Shown piece by piece: positions 1-8,659 of a DNA stretch of 64,000 nt. Source of the stretch: Aureispira sp. CCB-E (lineage in GTDB: Bacteria > Bacteroidota > Bacteroidia > Chitinophagales > Saprospiraceae); NCBI RefSeq assembly GCF_031326345.1, contig NZ_CP133671.1, forward strand, positions 7,165,501-7,229,500. Direction: 5' to 3'. Within the stretch, counting starts at the first letter, position 1. Each line of letters begins with the position of its first letter. The notes below the pieces were generated by a model. It saw only the letters and a program-made list of their open reading frames with translations, was not told where the DNA came from and made no database searches. Both the position numbers and the translations under genes were made by a program.

Positions 1-797
1 AACACATCGGTTATAAAATCATCTACATAATAATCATTGTGGTTGCGTTCTGCGCTATGAAACACCAAATACAAAGCATTTAAAGGAACATTAGCAGCGA
101 CCTCAATCACTCGTTTCTCTGTTTGTAACGGTTCGTAAGGCGACTTTATCTTATTTACCTTTCCTTGCTCAATATCTCCAAACCATTTTTGAGTCAGCCT
201 TAAAGCCTGTTCAGGTTCTACATTTCCACAGATACTCAATACAGCATTGTTAGGACAGTAAAAGCGATCAAAAAAAGCCTTTACATCTTCCAAAGTTGCA
301 TCCTCAATGTGTTGTGGCACCTGTCCTATCGTAGGAATTCGGTAAGGATGTACTCGGTAAGCCATAGGTCCTATATGATGCCAAATATCGCCATAAGGTT
401 CGTTTAAACAGCTCTCTTTAAATTCTTCTAATACCACTTTTTTTTCTCGCTCCAAAGCCTTTGCATCTAGGTTAAGATGCAACATTCGATCGGCTTCCAA
501 CCAGAGGGCTGTTTCGAGGTTTTGATAAGGCATATATTCATAATAAACGGTCATATCTTGGTTGGTAAAAGCATTGTTTTCACCTCCTGCTTGTTGAATA
601 TAATCATCAAAGCTCAAAGCGTGCTTTGAACCTCCAAACATCAAATGTTCAAACAAGTGTGCAAAACCAGACTTTCCCTCTTCTTCGTCTTTTGTCCCTA
701 CATTGTAGGTAATACAAACGGAAACCAGTGGGGTACTTTTATCTTGGTGTACCAACAGCTTCAAGCCGTTATCCAATTGATATCGTGTAAATTCCAT
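1..797 (-). CDS. M16 family zinc metallopeptidase, partial (C-terminus beyond window)
   Basis: I translated this from the ATG at 797 down to base 1; the frame stays open, so the C-terminal part lies outside the window. The N-terminus reads as a pitrilysin/insulinase (M16) catalytic domain. The inverted zinc motif HxxEH is present as HLFEH at residues 47-51 (His47 and His51 as ligands, Glu50 as catalytic base). The downstream ...VVLEEFKES stretch supplies the expected third Glu ligand. FYCPNNAVLSICGNV further on is also typical of M16. There is no obvious signal peptide at this start, so the visible part looks cytoplasmic or periplasm-facing by some other route. M16 proteins in this phylum are often encoded as pairs, and a partner would lie to the left. 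Family assignment is firm; the substrate is unknown. Confidence 0.88.
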   Translation of the reverse strand, partial: MEFTRYQLDNGLKLLVHQDKSTPLVSVCITYNVGTKDEEEGKSGFAHLFEHLMFGGSKHALSFDDYIQQAGGENNAFTNQDMTVYYEYMPYQNLETALWLEADRMLHLNLDAKALEREKKVVLEEFKESCLNEPYGDIWHHIGPMAYRVHPYRIPTIGQVPQHIEDATLEDVKAFFDRFYCPNNAVLSICGNVEPEQALRLTQKWFGDIEQGKVNKIKSPYEPLQTEKRVIEVAANVPLNALYLVFHSAERNHNDYYVDDFITDV

Positions 798-1097
798 TCT
801 TTATTATTCGTTCTTTTTCTTTAAATGAGAACCACTACTTTTTATATTGAAGCATAAAACAACTAAAGTGTCAAAAAGATTGCAAAATTAGTTAAATTTG
901 TGATAAGGTCTATTCTTCTGTGGAGAATAAGCACTTTTTATCAAACTTAATAGTTTGCTAAATAACCTTATAAAGTGTGTGACTATTTTTGCTGGGCAAA
1001 TTAACAGAACCTAAAAACTCTACTTAATCACTAGCAATCAATAATTTAAACTCTATCAAACCTATTTTATAATCGTTATGTCTAATACCTTGAAATA
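798..1097. other. Divergent intergenic region
   Basis: About 300 bases lie between the divergently transcribed M16 peptidase and lutB. TAAATTTG at 893-900 fits the Bacteroidota -7 box TAnnTTTG on the + strand, but I see no well-spaced -33 box, so I do not call a promoter. No hairpin or small gene was seen. Confidence 0.4.
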
Positions 1098-2477
1098 ATG
1101 AATAAACACTTAGCTACTTTTTTAGAAAAATCCGAGGAAAAAGCGTTTTCAAAAGAGCACCGAAAGCGTCTTAAATTTAATATGGGGAAATACCATACCA
1201 AAGTAGCTATAGGCAAACAGCAGTTTGAAAACTTAGAGCAGGCAAGGCAATTGGCTAAAAACATCAAAGCAAAAACAATTCAAAATTTACCTGCTCTCCT
1301 AGAAGAATTTGAAGCAAAGTTTACGGCTCGTGGAGGAAAAGTTATTTGGGCAGAAGATATCGAAGAAGCACAAAAGGCGATTACCCAAATCATGAAAGAA
1401 AAAGCAGCAAAAATTGTTGTTAAGTCTAAATCCATGATTACAGAAGAAATAAAACTAAACCATCTATTAGAAGAACAAGGTATTGAAGTTCTAGAAACTG
1501 ATTTAGGAGAATTTATTGTTCAAGTCAAAGGAGAAACACCTTATCATATTGTTACTCCTGCCATGCATTTGTCTAAAGAAGATATTGCTGATTTGTTTCA
1601 CGAAAAATTCCAAACCGCTCCAGATGCAAGCCCCGAAGCACTAACAGCTTATGTTCGCCAAGTTTTACGAGAACGTTTCACACAAGCAGACATTGGTATT
1701 TCTGGAGGCAACTTCCTTTTGGCAGATACAGGTTCTATGGTCTTGGTAGAAAATGAAGGTAATGGGCGTTTAGCAACAACGCTTCCCAAAACACATATTG
1801 CTATTATCGGAATTGAAAAAATGATTCCCTCAATAGAAGATTTAGATCTATTTTTGCCTTTGTTGGCAACGTTTGGTACAGGACAAAATACCACTGTCTA
1901 CAATACTATTTTGAGCGGTCCTAAGCAAGCACATGAAGTAGATGGTCCCGAAGATATGTATGTTATTTTGCTTGATAATGGACGCAGCGAAGTTATGGGC
2001 GATGAGTACATGCGAGAGTCGATGTATTGTATTCGTTGTGGCTCTTGCCTCAACAATTGTCCTGTCTATCAAACCATTGGTGGACATACTTATGATAGCC
2101 CTTATAGTGGTCCTATTGGTGCAGTTATTAGTCCTCATCTAAAAATCGGAAAATTTGAAGACAATGTCCATTTAAGCCAAGCGTCTTCTTTATGTGGCAG
2201 TTGTACAGAAAACTGCCCTGTCAACATCAACCTTCATCAAATGCTATTATACAATCGTTCTTTTGAAGAAGCAGAAAATTTGCGCCCAAAAGAAGAACAG
2301 CTGATGTGGCGGGCTTGGCGAACAGCAATGTTGAATAGGTCGTTGATGAATGCTCCTGCTTTTAGCAAAAACTTGGTTGGCAACTTGTTCTTGAGCAAAA
2401 TGTGGGGCGATCGCAGAGAGTTTCCCAAGTTTCCCAAACATACTTTCAATCAGCTTTGGAAAAAAGGAAAAGTATAA
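1098..2477 (+). CDS. lutB: Lactate utilization iron-sulfur protein LutB
   Basis: A 459-residue protein of the LutB/YkgF family, the iron-sulfur subunit of the LutABC L-lactate dehydrogenase (quinone-linked lactate oxidation in the cytoplasm). The N-terminal two thirds form the LUD domain, including GISGGNFLLADTGSMVLVENEGN. Two ferredoxin-type cysteine groups follow: CIRCGSCLNNCP (Cys311, 314, 317, 321) and CGSCTENCP (Cys366, 369, 373). Length and domain order are normal for LutB. Neither LutA (CCG-domain protein) nor LutC is adjacent on the + strand: the gene stands alone between an M16 peptidase and a sigma factor, so partners must be elsewhere or the protein works differently here. The ATG at 1098 is the first good start. 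A role in lactate oxidation is inferred from the family. Confidence 0.9.
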   Translation: MNKHLATFLEKSEEKAFSKEHRKRLKFNMGKYHTKVAIGKQQFENLEQARQLAKNIKAKTIQNLPALLEEFEAKFTARGGKVIWAEDIEEAQKAITQIMKEKAAKIVVKSKSMITEEIKLNHLLEEQGIEVLETDLGEFIVQVKGETPYHIVTPAMHLSKEDIADLFHEKFQTAPDASPEALTAYVRQVLRERFTQADIGISGGNFLLADTGSMVLVENEGNGRLATTLPKTHIAIIGIEKMIPSIEDLDLFLPLLATFGTGQNTTVYNTILSGPKQAHEVDGPEDMYVILLDNGRSEVMGDEYMRESMYCIRCGSCLNNCPVYQTIGGHTYDSPYSGPIGAVISPHLKIGKFEDNVHLSQASSLCGSCTENCPVNINLHQMLLYNRSFEEAENLRPKEEQLMWRAWRTAMLNRSLMNAPAFSKNLVGNLFLSKMWGDRREFPKFPKHTFNQLWKKGKV

Positions 2478-2798
2478 ACTATTTTAGTTCGATCACCAAC
2501 AAACAACGGTTTCTATTCCTATCCATTTCAAGGTATTAATTATGCTTTTTTGAAAAAAAAGCGTATTTTGGGAAACTATGTGGAATAAATTAGGGTATAT
2601 TAATACTATACTATATAGTTTTGTCAACTATTATGATAATTATAAATAGTTGAGTTTTCACATTACTTCGTAGTTTATTCAACAACAATCGCTTTAACAA
2701 ATCCTAGAATACTATCGTGTTTTGTAAATCATGGCTCCTATTCAATGCTGTCATTTGTAAAATATTGGTAATAAATTCAACTTAAATACAACATCACC
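2478..2798. other. Intergenic region with a GCGTATTTTG motif
   Basis: There are 321 bases between lutB and the sigma factor gene. The run at about 2545-2570 (a T-run, G, A-run, then GCGTATTTTG) recurs almost exactly at 13866-13890 upstream of another + strand gene. No terminator with a U-tract was recognised after lutB. Confidence 0.4.
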
Positions 2799-3431
2799 GT
2801 GGAAAACGAAAATGAATACTTAGAAGAAGAAGTTGACCAACAGGAAGAAGTTCCTACAGCGACACCAGAGCAATTAGCTGTATTTAACAGCGAATTGATG
2901 CCTCAAATTGACGCACTCTATAATTTTGCTTTTCACCTTTGTTACAACGAAGATGATGCAAATGACTTGGTTCAAGAAACTTATTTAAAGGCATTTAGAT
3001 TCATAGATAAGTACATTCAAGGAACTAATGCGAAGGCTTGGTTGTTTAAGATATTGAAGAACGCTTTTATCAACCAATATCGTAAGAAAAGCAAACGACC
3101 AACACAGGTAGACTATGAGGAAATTGCAACCTATCACGATAGTGAAGACGCAAGCTATGTAGATTTCTTCGACTTGAGAGAAGATATTTTTCAAGGTATG
3201 ATGGGCGATGAAGTCACCAATGCTATTAATGCATTGCCTATTGATTTCAGAACTGTCATTCTACTTTGTGACATTGAAGGCTTCACTTATGAAGAAATAT
3301 CTAAAATAATTGATATTCCTATCGGAACTGTCCGATCTAGGTTGCATCGTGCTAGAAACATGCTTAAAGAGCGTTTAACAGATTATGCACAATCCATGGG
3401 TTATAAAGATAAACGTGGACAAAAAAAATAA
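2799..3431 (+). CDS. ECF-type RNA polymerase sigma factor
   Basis: A 210-residue sigma-70 family protein of the extracytoplasmic-function class. Region 2 (about residues 35-105) contains LYNFAFHLCYNEDDANDLVQ followed by ETYLKAF, then AWLFKILKNAFINQYRKK. Region 4 (about 140-195) has the helix-turn-helix YEEISKIIDIPIGTVRSRLH. Regions 1.1 and 3 are missing, as in ECF factors. The acidic N-terminal extension (about 25 residues rich in Glu) is longer than usual. The start is GTG at 2799; no in-frame ATG lies nearby upstream of region 2. The next gene encodes a small anti-sigma-like protein, so the pair probably forms one regulatory unit. A strong stem-loop sits between them and may set their expression ratio. 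Which genes it controls cannot be read from the window. Confidence 0.92.
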   Translation: MENENEYLEEEVDQQEEVPTATPEQLAVFNSELMPQIDALYNFAFHLCYNEDDANDLVQETYLKAFRFIDKYIQGTNAKAWLFKILKNAFINQYRKKSKRPTQVDYEEIATYHDSEDASYVDFFDLREDIFQGMMGDEVTNAINALPIDFRTVILLCDIEGFTYEEISKIIDIPIGTVRSRLHRARNMLKERLTDYAQSMGYKDKRGQKK

Positions 3432-3448
3432 AAATTGAACAATTTATG

Positions 3449-3506
3449 ACAGAAAATGTTACTTATTGGCACAGTAATAGTTTATCAGTAAAGCAACATT
3501 TTCTGT
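3449..3506 (+). terminator. Long stem-loop between sigma factor and anti-sigma-like gene
   Basis: The arms ACAGAAAATGTTACTT (3449-3464) and AAGCAACATTTTCTGT (3491-3506) pair over 16 positions with one wobble and enclose a 26-nt loop. It is followed by TTATTAAATTT, not a clean U-run, so it could be a weak terminator or an mRNA stability/processing element within a sigma/anti-sigma transcript. Confidence 0.55.
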
Positions 3507-3641
3507 TTATTAAATTTATTAACCATAAACATTTCGCAGTTCTACTCCTACTTTTCTATTTAAAGTACAAACAATCATCTAGAGTAGAAACTGTTATTGA
3601 AAAATCTATTTAGTTCTATTTATATTTTAAAATTAAGTATT

Positions 3642-3881
3642 ATGAAAACATCTGGCAATCCAGGGGAATTCCAAAGAAGATTAGTAATGTATCTTGATGG
3701 AGCCCTATCCAACCAAGAATCGCGTGAATTTTTAACAGACGTCAAAAATTCTCCTGAACAACTCGCTAAATTGCAAAAAGAGAAATCATTCCGTGAATTC
3801 CTTCGCAAAAAAGTTAATCGTCGTAGTGTTTCTCCAGCACTTATTAACAGCATTAAATCAAAGATTAACTCCTCTCTCTAA
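3642..3881 (+). CDS. Small anti-sigma-like protein (no zinc cysteines)
   Basis: A 79-residue soluble protein 210 bp downstream of the ECF sigma gene on the same strand. Residues 8-40 (FQRRLVMYLDGALSNQESRE...) resemble the N-terminal helices of zinc-finger anti-sigma factors (typically YLDGELSPEE...), but the HxxxCxxC zinc motif is absent and the protein contains no cysteine. There is no membrane segment. I chose the ATG at 3642 because the only upstream in-frame start is a TTG at 3597 preceded by non-conserved sequence. By position and resemblance it may be a cytosolic anti-sigma factor that holds the sigma factor, but this is inference; it could also be an unrelated small regulator. Confidence 0.6.
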   Translation: MKTSGNPGEFQRRLVMYLDGALSNQESREFLTDVKNSPEQLAKLQKEKSFREFLRKKVNRRSVSPALINSIKSKINSSL

Positions 3882-4114
3882 GTATTAAAATACACTAATC
3901 AATTTCACCCCTCGTCTGAGTTTCTTATTCCCTCGTTCTGGTATTATCATTTACCCAACAACACGAAATTCATTCAACTACAGGAATAAATAGACGTTAT
4001 TTTTCTAACAATTCGCTCCCTGTATAGTGTTATAATAGCCGATTGTTATATAAGTAACCGACTTACTAAATAGGATATATTATACTCCTCAAAATTGGAG
4101 TAATGAATTACAAG

Positions 4115-4150
4115 AAGGAATCAATCCACCATTTGGATTGGTTCCTTTTG
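4115..4150 (+). terminator. Intrinsic terminator
   Basis: A 14-bp stem (4115-4128 with 4134-4147, one U:G wobble) with a 5-nt loop runs into TTTTG. It lies about 235 bp after the anti-sigma-like gene. A smaller hairpin (TACTCC/GGAGTA, about 4083-4102) precedes it. The long 3' region could hold an untranslated RNA. Confidence 0.75.
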
Positions 4151-4211
4151 CTATCTGTGTAATAGGGGATTTTTAACCTCATTATAAAGCTATGCTATTC
4201 TTAGCATAAAC

Positions 4212-4245
4212 AAAAAGCCACTTTGGGAGTTTCCAAAGTGGCTTT
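4212..4245 (-). terminator. Intrinsic terminator of sucD
   Basis: AAAGCCACTTTGG (4214-4226) pairs perfectly with CCAAAGTGGCTTT (4233-4245) around a 6-nt loop. On the minus strand it ends in GGCTTTTTG, placed 33 bp after the sucD stop. It is also usable from the + strand. Confidence 0.85.
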
Positions 4246-4278
4246 CTTTATAATAAAGCTATACTTGCTTGAGTTAGC

Positions 4279-5160
4279 TTATGCTTTTACAGATTCTAGT
4301 GCTTTTACCATTGTAGCTCCAATATCAGCAGGAGAATCTACAACCAAAACACCACACTCACGCAAAATGCGTTTCTTAGCAGCAGCAGTATCGTCTGCGC
4401 CACCAACGATAGCACCAGCGTGCCCCATTGTACGACCAACAGGAGCCGTTTCACCAGCAATAAATCCAACAACAGGCTTCGTACCATGTTCTTTGATCCA
4501 ACGAGCAGCTTGAGCCTCTAAATTTCCTCCAATTTCACCAATCATCACGATACCCTCTGTTTCAGGGTCAGCCATCAATAATTCAACTGCTTCTTTTGTT
4601 GTCGTTCCAATAATTGGATCACCACCGATACCAATTGCCGTTGTTACTCCCAAACCAGCTTTTACAATTTGGTCAGCAGCCTCGTACGTTAGCGTACCTG
4701 ATTTAGATACAATTCCAATTTTACCTTTTTTGAAGATAAACCCAGGCATAATACCTACTTTTGCTTCTTCAGCTGTAATAATACCAGGGCAGTTTGGTCC
4801 AATCAAGCGAACATTTTTGTCCTCGATAAAAGCTTTTACTTTTACCATATCTTGAACTGGAATTCCTTCCGTGATACAGATAATTACTTTGATTCCTGCA
4901 TCTGCAGCTTCTAATACAGCATCTGCAGCAAAGCGAGGAGGAACAAAGATAATAGAAGTATCTGCACCAGTTTTGGCAACAGCATCAGCTACAGTTCCAA
5001 AAACAGGACGGTCCAAGTGTGTTTGACCACTTTTACCTGGAGTAACACCACCTACTACATTAGTGCCATATTCAATCATTTGGCTTGCATGAAAAGTCCC
5101 TTCCTTTCCTGTAAAACCTTGTACAATGATTTTAGAATCTTTGTTGACTAGTACAGACAT
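4279..5160 (-). CDS. sucD: Succinate-CoA ligase alpha subunit SucD
   Basis: A 293-residue cytoplasmic TCA-cycle enzyme subunit. It makes succinate from succinyl-CoA with substrate-level phosphorylation, together with the beta subunit SucC. The N-terminal Rossmann-type CoA-binding domain begins with [17 protein letters not shown]. The C-terminal ligase domain contains the phospho-histidine loop in [13 protein letters not shown] (His247). Length is normal and no residues are missing. sucC is not adjacent, which is common in Bacteroidota. The gene ends at its own terminator; upstream lies the separately transcribed FtsB-like gene. Confidence 0.97.
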   Translation of the reverse strand: MSVLVNKDSKIIVQGFTGKEGTFHASQMIEYGTNVVGGVTPGKSGQTHLDRPVFGTVADAVAKTGADTSIIFVPPRFAADAVLEAADAGIKVIICITEGIPVQDMVKVKAFIEDKNVRLIGPNCPGIITAEEAKVGIMPGFIFKKGKIGIVSKSGTLTYEAADQIVKAGLGVTTAIGIGGDPIIGTTTKEAVELLMADPETEGIVMIGEIGGNLEAQAARWIKEHGTKPVVGFIAGETAPVGRTMGHAGAIVGGADDTAAAKKRILRECGVLVVDSPADIGATMVKALESVKA

Positions 5161-5278
5161 TTTTTTTCTTTATTTATAAGATTATTAATTGAATTGTATA
5201 GTGTGCCAAATTTACAAATTACCTAGTGTAGAACAAAATTATCCCTCCCTTTTTGATAAGGTAGCTTATTAATTTTTT

Positions 5279-5596
5279 TTATTTTTCAATCACAAAAACT
5301 TCTTCATCTGGCTTTTTCATGTAATAATGTTCTCTAGCAAACTTTTCTCTGGTTTTATCATCCGTAAAAAGTTCTTTATTATCTTTTTCCGCTTGGCTTA
5401 TTTCGGTTTGATAATAATCCTTTTTTGATTGCAATTCTTGCAAGGTTGCTTGTAATCGATATTGAGAGATAATGCTATTGTTATCAAAGAAGAACATCCA
5501 AACCACAAATAAAGCTGTTACGACAATAAATTTATTGCGCATTGGTGCTGGAATATCTTCTAATAATAATTCTAATTTGGTTGGTTTTTTTGCCAT
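5279..5596 (-). CDS. FtsB/DivIC-family septum formation initiator
   Basis: A 105-residue bitopic membrane protein. After a short cytoplasmic N-terminus (about 21 residues) there is one membrane helix (FIVVTALFVVWMFFF, about 23-37). A coiled coil follows (LQATLQELQSKKDYYQTEIS, about 48-75), then the conserved C-terminal pattern LFTDDKTREKFAREHYYMKKPDEEVFVIE. This is the layout of FtsB/DivIC divisome proteins, which join FtsL and FtsQ to activate septal wall synthesis. A terminator at 5625-5661 separates it from the HMG-CoA reductase gene upstream, so it likely has its own promoter in the short intervening sequence or depends on read-through. Confidence 0.88.
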   Translation of the reverse strand: MAKKPTKLELLLEDIPAPMRNKFIVVTALFVVWMFFFDNNSIISQYRLQATLQELQSKKDYYQTEISQAEKDNKELFTDDKTREKFAREHYYMKKPDEEVFVIEK

Positions 5597-5624
5597 TTTT
5601 TCGGTAATCCATTAAAACTAAAAA

Positions 5625-5661
5625 AAGACATAAAACAAACCACCTGTTTGCTCTATGTCTT
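5625..5661 (-). terminator. Intrinsic terminator after HMG-CoA reductase
   Basis: Outer arms AAGACATA (5625-5632) and TATGTCTT (5654-5661), with an inner CAAAC/GTTTG pairing, form a hairpin. On the minus strand it is followed by a U-rich run (TCTTTTTTAG). It sits 42 bp after the reductase stop codon. Confidence 0.75.
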
Positions 5662-5702
5662 CAAATATAAGATAATTATTTTTCTTTTCTAATTCGAACC
5701 TG

Positions 5703-7058
5703 TTATTTCATTTTTAGTTCTGTTGTTGGATTCGTTCTCAACAAATTAAGAAAATCACGAACCGCAGTAAACGAAACTAATTTATCCTTGAAGTGAGACA
5801 GAACAACAATCGCTTCTTTTTCTGTTGCCTCCAAATGATTCAAGATATTCATTAAATGCATTTTCATATGACCTTGTTGAATTCCTGTTGTTACCAAGGA
5901 GCGAACAGCAGCAAAATTTTGTGCTAAGCCTGTTGCTGCAATCACCATCATCAGTTCTTCTGCCGAAGGATTACCTAACATTTCCAGAGAACGCTTGGCC
6001 AACGGATGCAAAGAAGTCAAACCACCTACTGTTCCTATTGCTAGTGGAATGTCTAGCCAAAACTTAAACATGCCATCCTCTACTTTAGCAGACGACAAGC
6101 TTTTGTAACTTCCATCTCGTGCAGCATACGTATGACCACAAGACTCAATTGCTCGGAAATCATTTCCTGTCGCTAATGCCACGGCATCAATTCCATTAAA
6201 AATTCCTTTGTTATGTGTGGTGGCTCTATGCACATCAATATGTGCTATTTTGAGCGCTTTATCAAATTTATATGCAAAAGTAGCCGCATCAATATTACCA
6301 TTATCAAATGTCCCCAAATCTTCCACAGGGCATTCTACCCAAGCACGCACCAAACACTCTGGTGTATAATTTGATAAAATAGCCATGATAACCGTCACCT
6401 CTTTTTCTTCGTCAGAAAAACTCTCTTGCTCACTCATAAAAGCACGCAATGAACGAGAAGCCTCCTCTAAACAAGAGTTGATAAAGTTGGCTCCCATTGA
6501 GTCACAGGTCTCAAAAGTCATTTTTAGCTGATAATAGTTCGCCTCTAAATGCGTCATATTGACCAACTCTATTTCCGAAATTCCACCACCACGCTCTCGC
6601 ATATTGGAGGTGATGTGTGCCGTATCGTCCAAAATACGTTCTTTCAACTCCGAAAAACGATTGTACAGTTTGGTATAATCTCCCTTCCAATCAAAATGTA
6701 CTTGACCAATTTTATGCGTAGCAATAATTTCAGCTTTAAATCCGCCTCTTTTTAGCCAAAATTTAGCTGCTGCCGAAGCCGCTGCTACAACAGAAGACTC
6801 TTCAATCACCATCGGCACACAATATAGTTTTCCATTGATTTCCAAATTAGGAACCACACCGTAAGGCAAATAAAAATTACTTACTGTATTTTCGCTAAAG
6901 TCGTCGAAAATTTTCTGTTTCTGTGGATCACCATACCAAAAACTTTTTAGTTCGCGTGCAACTTCTTCTGGATTGATAAAGAAGTTTTCTACCAACCAGC
7001 GAATTTTTCCTCGTTTGGATAGTTTTGAGAATCCCGATACTATTGTTGGCTTTTTCAT
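5703..7058 (-). CDS. mvaA: Hydroxymethylglutaryl-CoA reductase, class II (degradative-type)
   Basis: A 451-residue soluble class II HMG-CoA reductase; it interconverts HMG-CoA and mevalonate. Visible landmarks are the substrate loop with the catalytic Glu region EESSVVAAASAAAKF (86-100), DSMGANFIN (the cofactor-loop motif of class II enzymes), HNKGIFNGIDAVALATGNDFRA, GTVGG, and the C-terminal flap histidine in GIQQGHMKMHL. No membrane helices are present, unlike class I enzymes. It lies 94 bp downstream of the type 2 IPP isomerase on the same strand, so the two belong to one mevalonate-pathway cluster. Despite the family's 'degradative' label, this context suggests isoprenoid biosynthesis. 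The remaining pathway genes (HMG-CoA synthase, kinases, decarboxylase) are not in the window. Confidence 0.93.
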   Translation of the reverse strand: MKKPTIVSGFSKLSKRGKIRWLVENFFINPEEVARELKSFWYGDPQKQKIFDDFSENTVSNFYLPYGVVPNLEINGKLYCVPMVIEESSVVAAASAAAKFWLKRGGFKAEIIATHKIGQVHFDWKGDYTKLYNRFSELKERILDDTAHITSNMRERGGGISEIELVNMTHLEANYYQLKMTFETCDSMGANFINSCLEEASRSLRAFMSEQESFSDEEKEVTVIMAILSNYTPECLVRAWVECPVEDLGTFDNGNIDAATFAYKFDKALKIAHIDVHRATTHNKGIFNGIDAVALATGNDFRAIESCGHTYAARDGSYKSLSSAKVEDGMFKFWLDIPLAIGTVGGLTSLHPLAKRSLEMLGNPSAEELMMVIAATGLAQNFAAVRSLVTTGIQQGHMKMHLMNILNHLEATEKEAIVVLSHFKDKLVSFTAVRDFLNLLRTNPTTELKMK

Positions 7059-7152
7059 ATTGGTTTTGTTTTTAAAACCTTGAATTGTAATTAAAATTGA
7101 TGTTGAACTCCAGTTCTATTTTGAAAATAGACTAACAACTAACTACAATTCA

Positions 7153-8202
7153 TTACTTTACTGTTAAATATTTTTTTGCTAGTTTCAATCCTTCTATTTG
7201 AGTAGAAACATAGTCGTATAATTCTTTGTAATCACCTCGTGCATGCTTCAAAAATGCAGATGCTTGACCATAAATCGCAGGCGAAGATAGTTTATTTATT
7301 AGATAATACCCGTCTAAAAAGTCCTTAATTCCTCCAGAAATAATAACTTCTTTACAAAGTGCTCGCTCCCCTAAATCGTTCATTATCTGATTTGTCATCA
7401 AAACCATTTCCTCTGCACTATGCCCTACATTGGCTAATTTAGAGTAAATCTCTTGTTTTTGGGCATCCGAGCGCAACAATTCTAACTTTGCAAAATTGGT
7501 GCCTCCATTGGCAGCAAAATCTACTGCCATAATAGGCAATTGAAACAATGCCTCCAAACTCTTATACCCCATGCCTTGACCTACTTCTTTAACAATGATA
7601 TTCAAATCAGGAAACGCATCAAGCACTCGTTTTATGGTATCAATTGGCGGGTACTTAAAGTGATCGCCTTCTGGCTGCAACCATTCTTGAAAAGGATTGA
7701 CATGGATAATCAAACCATCTGCTTTTAATTTATGAATTAGGTCGCTAATTAAGACGGATTTTTGCTCATCAAACAATTGTTCTAATTGAGCAATTCCCAA
7801 ATTAGCATACAAAGGCAAATCATCTCCAATAATGGCACGTACATCAAAATCTTGTAAATATTGATCGCTTGTCAATAAGCCTCGACAAGATCCCAATCCC
7901 ATTCCAAAACCAAAGTCTCGTGCAACTCTCGCTAAGTTATGGTTAATTACATTTGCATATTCTGTGCCACCAGTCATGCTTGACACCCACAAAGGTGTTT
8001 GCATCGTTTTACCCAAAAAAGTAAAAGAATGTTGATCTTCAGCAGTTGGATGACCAGCTAATAGTGGTTCGTAATAAAATCGATCATCTAAACTAGTGCG
8101 TTCAATTTGAGATTTGAACGCCAATTGTATGTGATCTTGTTTTCGAGAAGATGCTGTTAAATCTCTGTCCATATATGGTTGCTTTGATAAACCATTTTTC
8201 AT
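7153..8202 (-). CDS. fni: Type 2 isopentenyl-diphosphate delta-isomerase
   Basis: A 349-residue FMN- and NADPH-dependent isomerase that converts isopentenyl diphosphate to dimethylallyl diphosphate. It folds as a TIM barrel. Recognisable family segments are RKQDHIQLAF near the N-terminus, TPLWVSSMTGGT (FMN/phosphate contact), HVNPFQEWLQPEGD (the conserved N-x-x-Q-E motif), IIVKEVGQGM, and DFAANGGTNFA plus IISGGIKD in the phosphate-binding region. I start at the ATG at 8202; a TTG two codons upstream is less likely. It is followed by HMG-CoA reductase, consistent with a mevalonate route to isoprenoids. Type 2 isomerases are unrelated to the Mg-dependent type 1 enzyme. Confidence 0.94.
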   Translation of the reverse strand: MKNGLSKQPYMDRDLTASSRKQDHIQLAFKSQIERTSLDDRFYYEPLLAGHPTAEDQHSFTFLGKTMQTPLWVSSMTGGTEYANVINHNLARVARDFGFGMGLGSCRGLLTSDQYLQDFDVRAIIGDDLPLYANLGIAQLEQLFDEQKSVLISDLIHKLKADGLIIHVNPFQEWLQPEGDHFKYPPIDTIKRVLDAFPDLNIIVKEVGQGMGYKSLEALFQLPIMAVDFAANGGTNFAKLELLRSDAQKQEIYSKLANVGHSAEEMVLMTNQIMNDLGERALCKEVIISGGIKDFLDGYYLINKLSSPAIYGQASAFLKHARGDYKELYDYVSTQIEGLKLAKKYLTVK

Positions 8203-8659
8203 AAGCAAGCGGTATTAAATTAAGGATTTGGGGTTTCATCTTATTTGGTTCTACTAATTAGCAGCGCAGCTAACTATTGCTAATTGAATACTGCAATTTA
8301 AAGTTTTTGTTTCATAACTTTCAATAAAAAGTGAAAACTATTTTATTTTTCACAAAAATACAAATTAAGCAGCCTTGCAAAACCTAGAACAGAAGAAAGT
8401 GATTAATGTTTAGCAAAAAGTTAAAACAGTATATTACATATATATGTACGCACTTACATTTTATAATGTTGTGTTTTTTCTTTTATTTTAATCCTTATGC
8501 TTCCTTTTTTAACGTTTTGTTTGGTTTACCTTAGATAAACAGGACGTTTTAGCCTTATTATCATAGAAGTAAACGATACGCCAATTGGTTGTCATAATAA
8601 TTATTACAACTAGTTATAGACGAACAATTTACTGAAACATTATGACCAACACCAAGTAA
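8203..8659. other. Gene-free region, 457 bp, with one repeat module
   Basis: AT-rich spacer between the IPP isomerase and the ABC permease. Apart from the 18-mer repeat at 8259-8276 I see no gene, terminator or convincing promoter. Confidence 0.4.
8259..8276 (+). repeat. Dispersed 18-mer (module b), copy 1
   Basis: TAGCAGCGCAGCTAACTA is identical at 36843-36860 and 46424-46441, and is present with two changes at 42394-42411. Here it is not accompanied by recognisable terminal inverted repeats, so this copy looks like a fragment of the larger mosaic element. Confidence 0.8.

Noticed and set aside
1098-2477. A lutABC operon
   Set aside because: Only the LutB protein is encoded. The flanking genes are an M16 peptidase on the other strand and a sigma factor.
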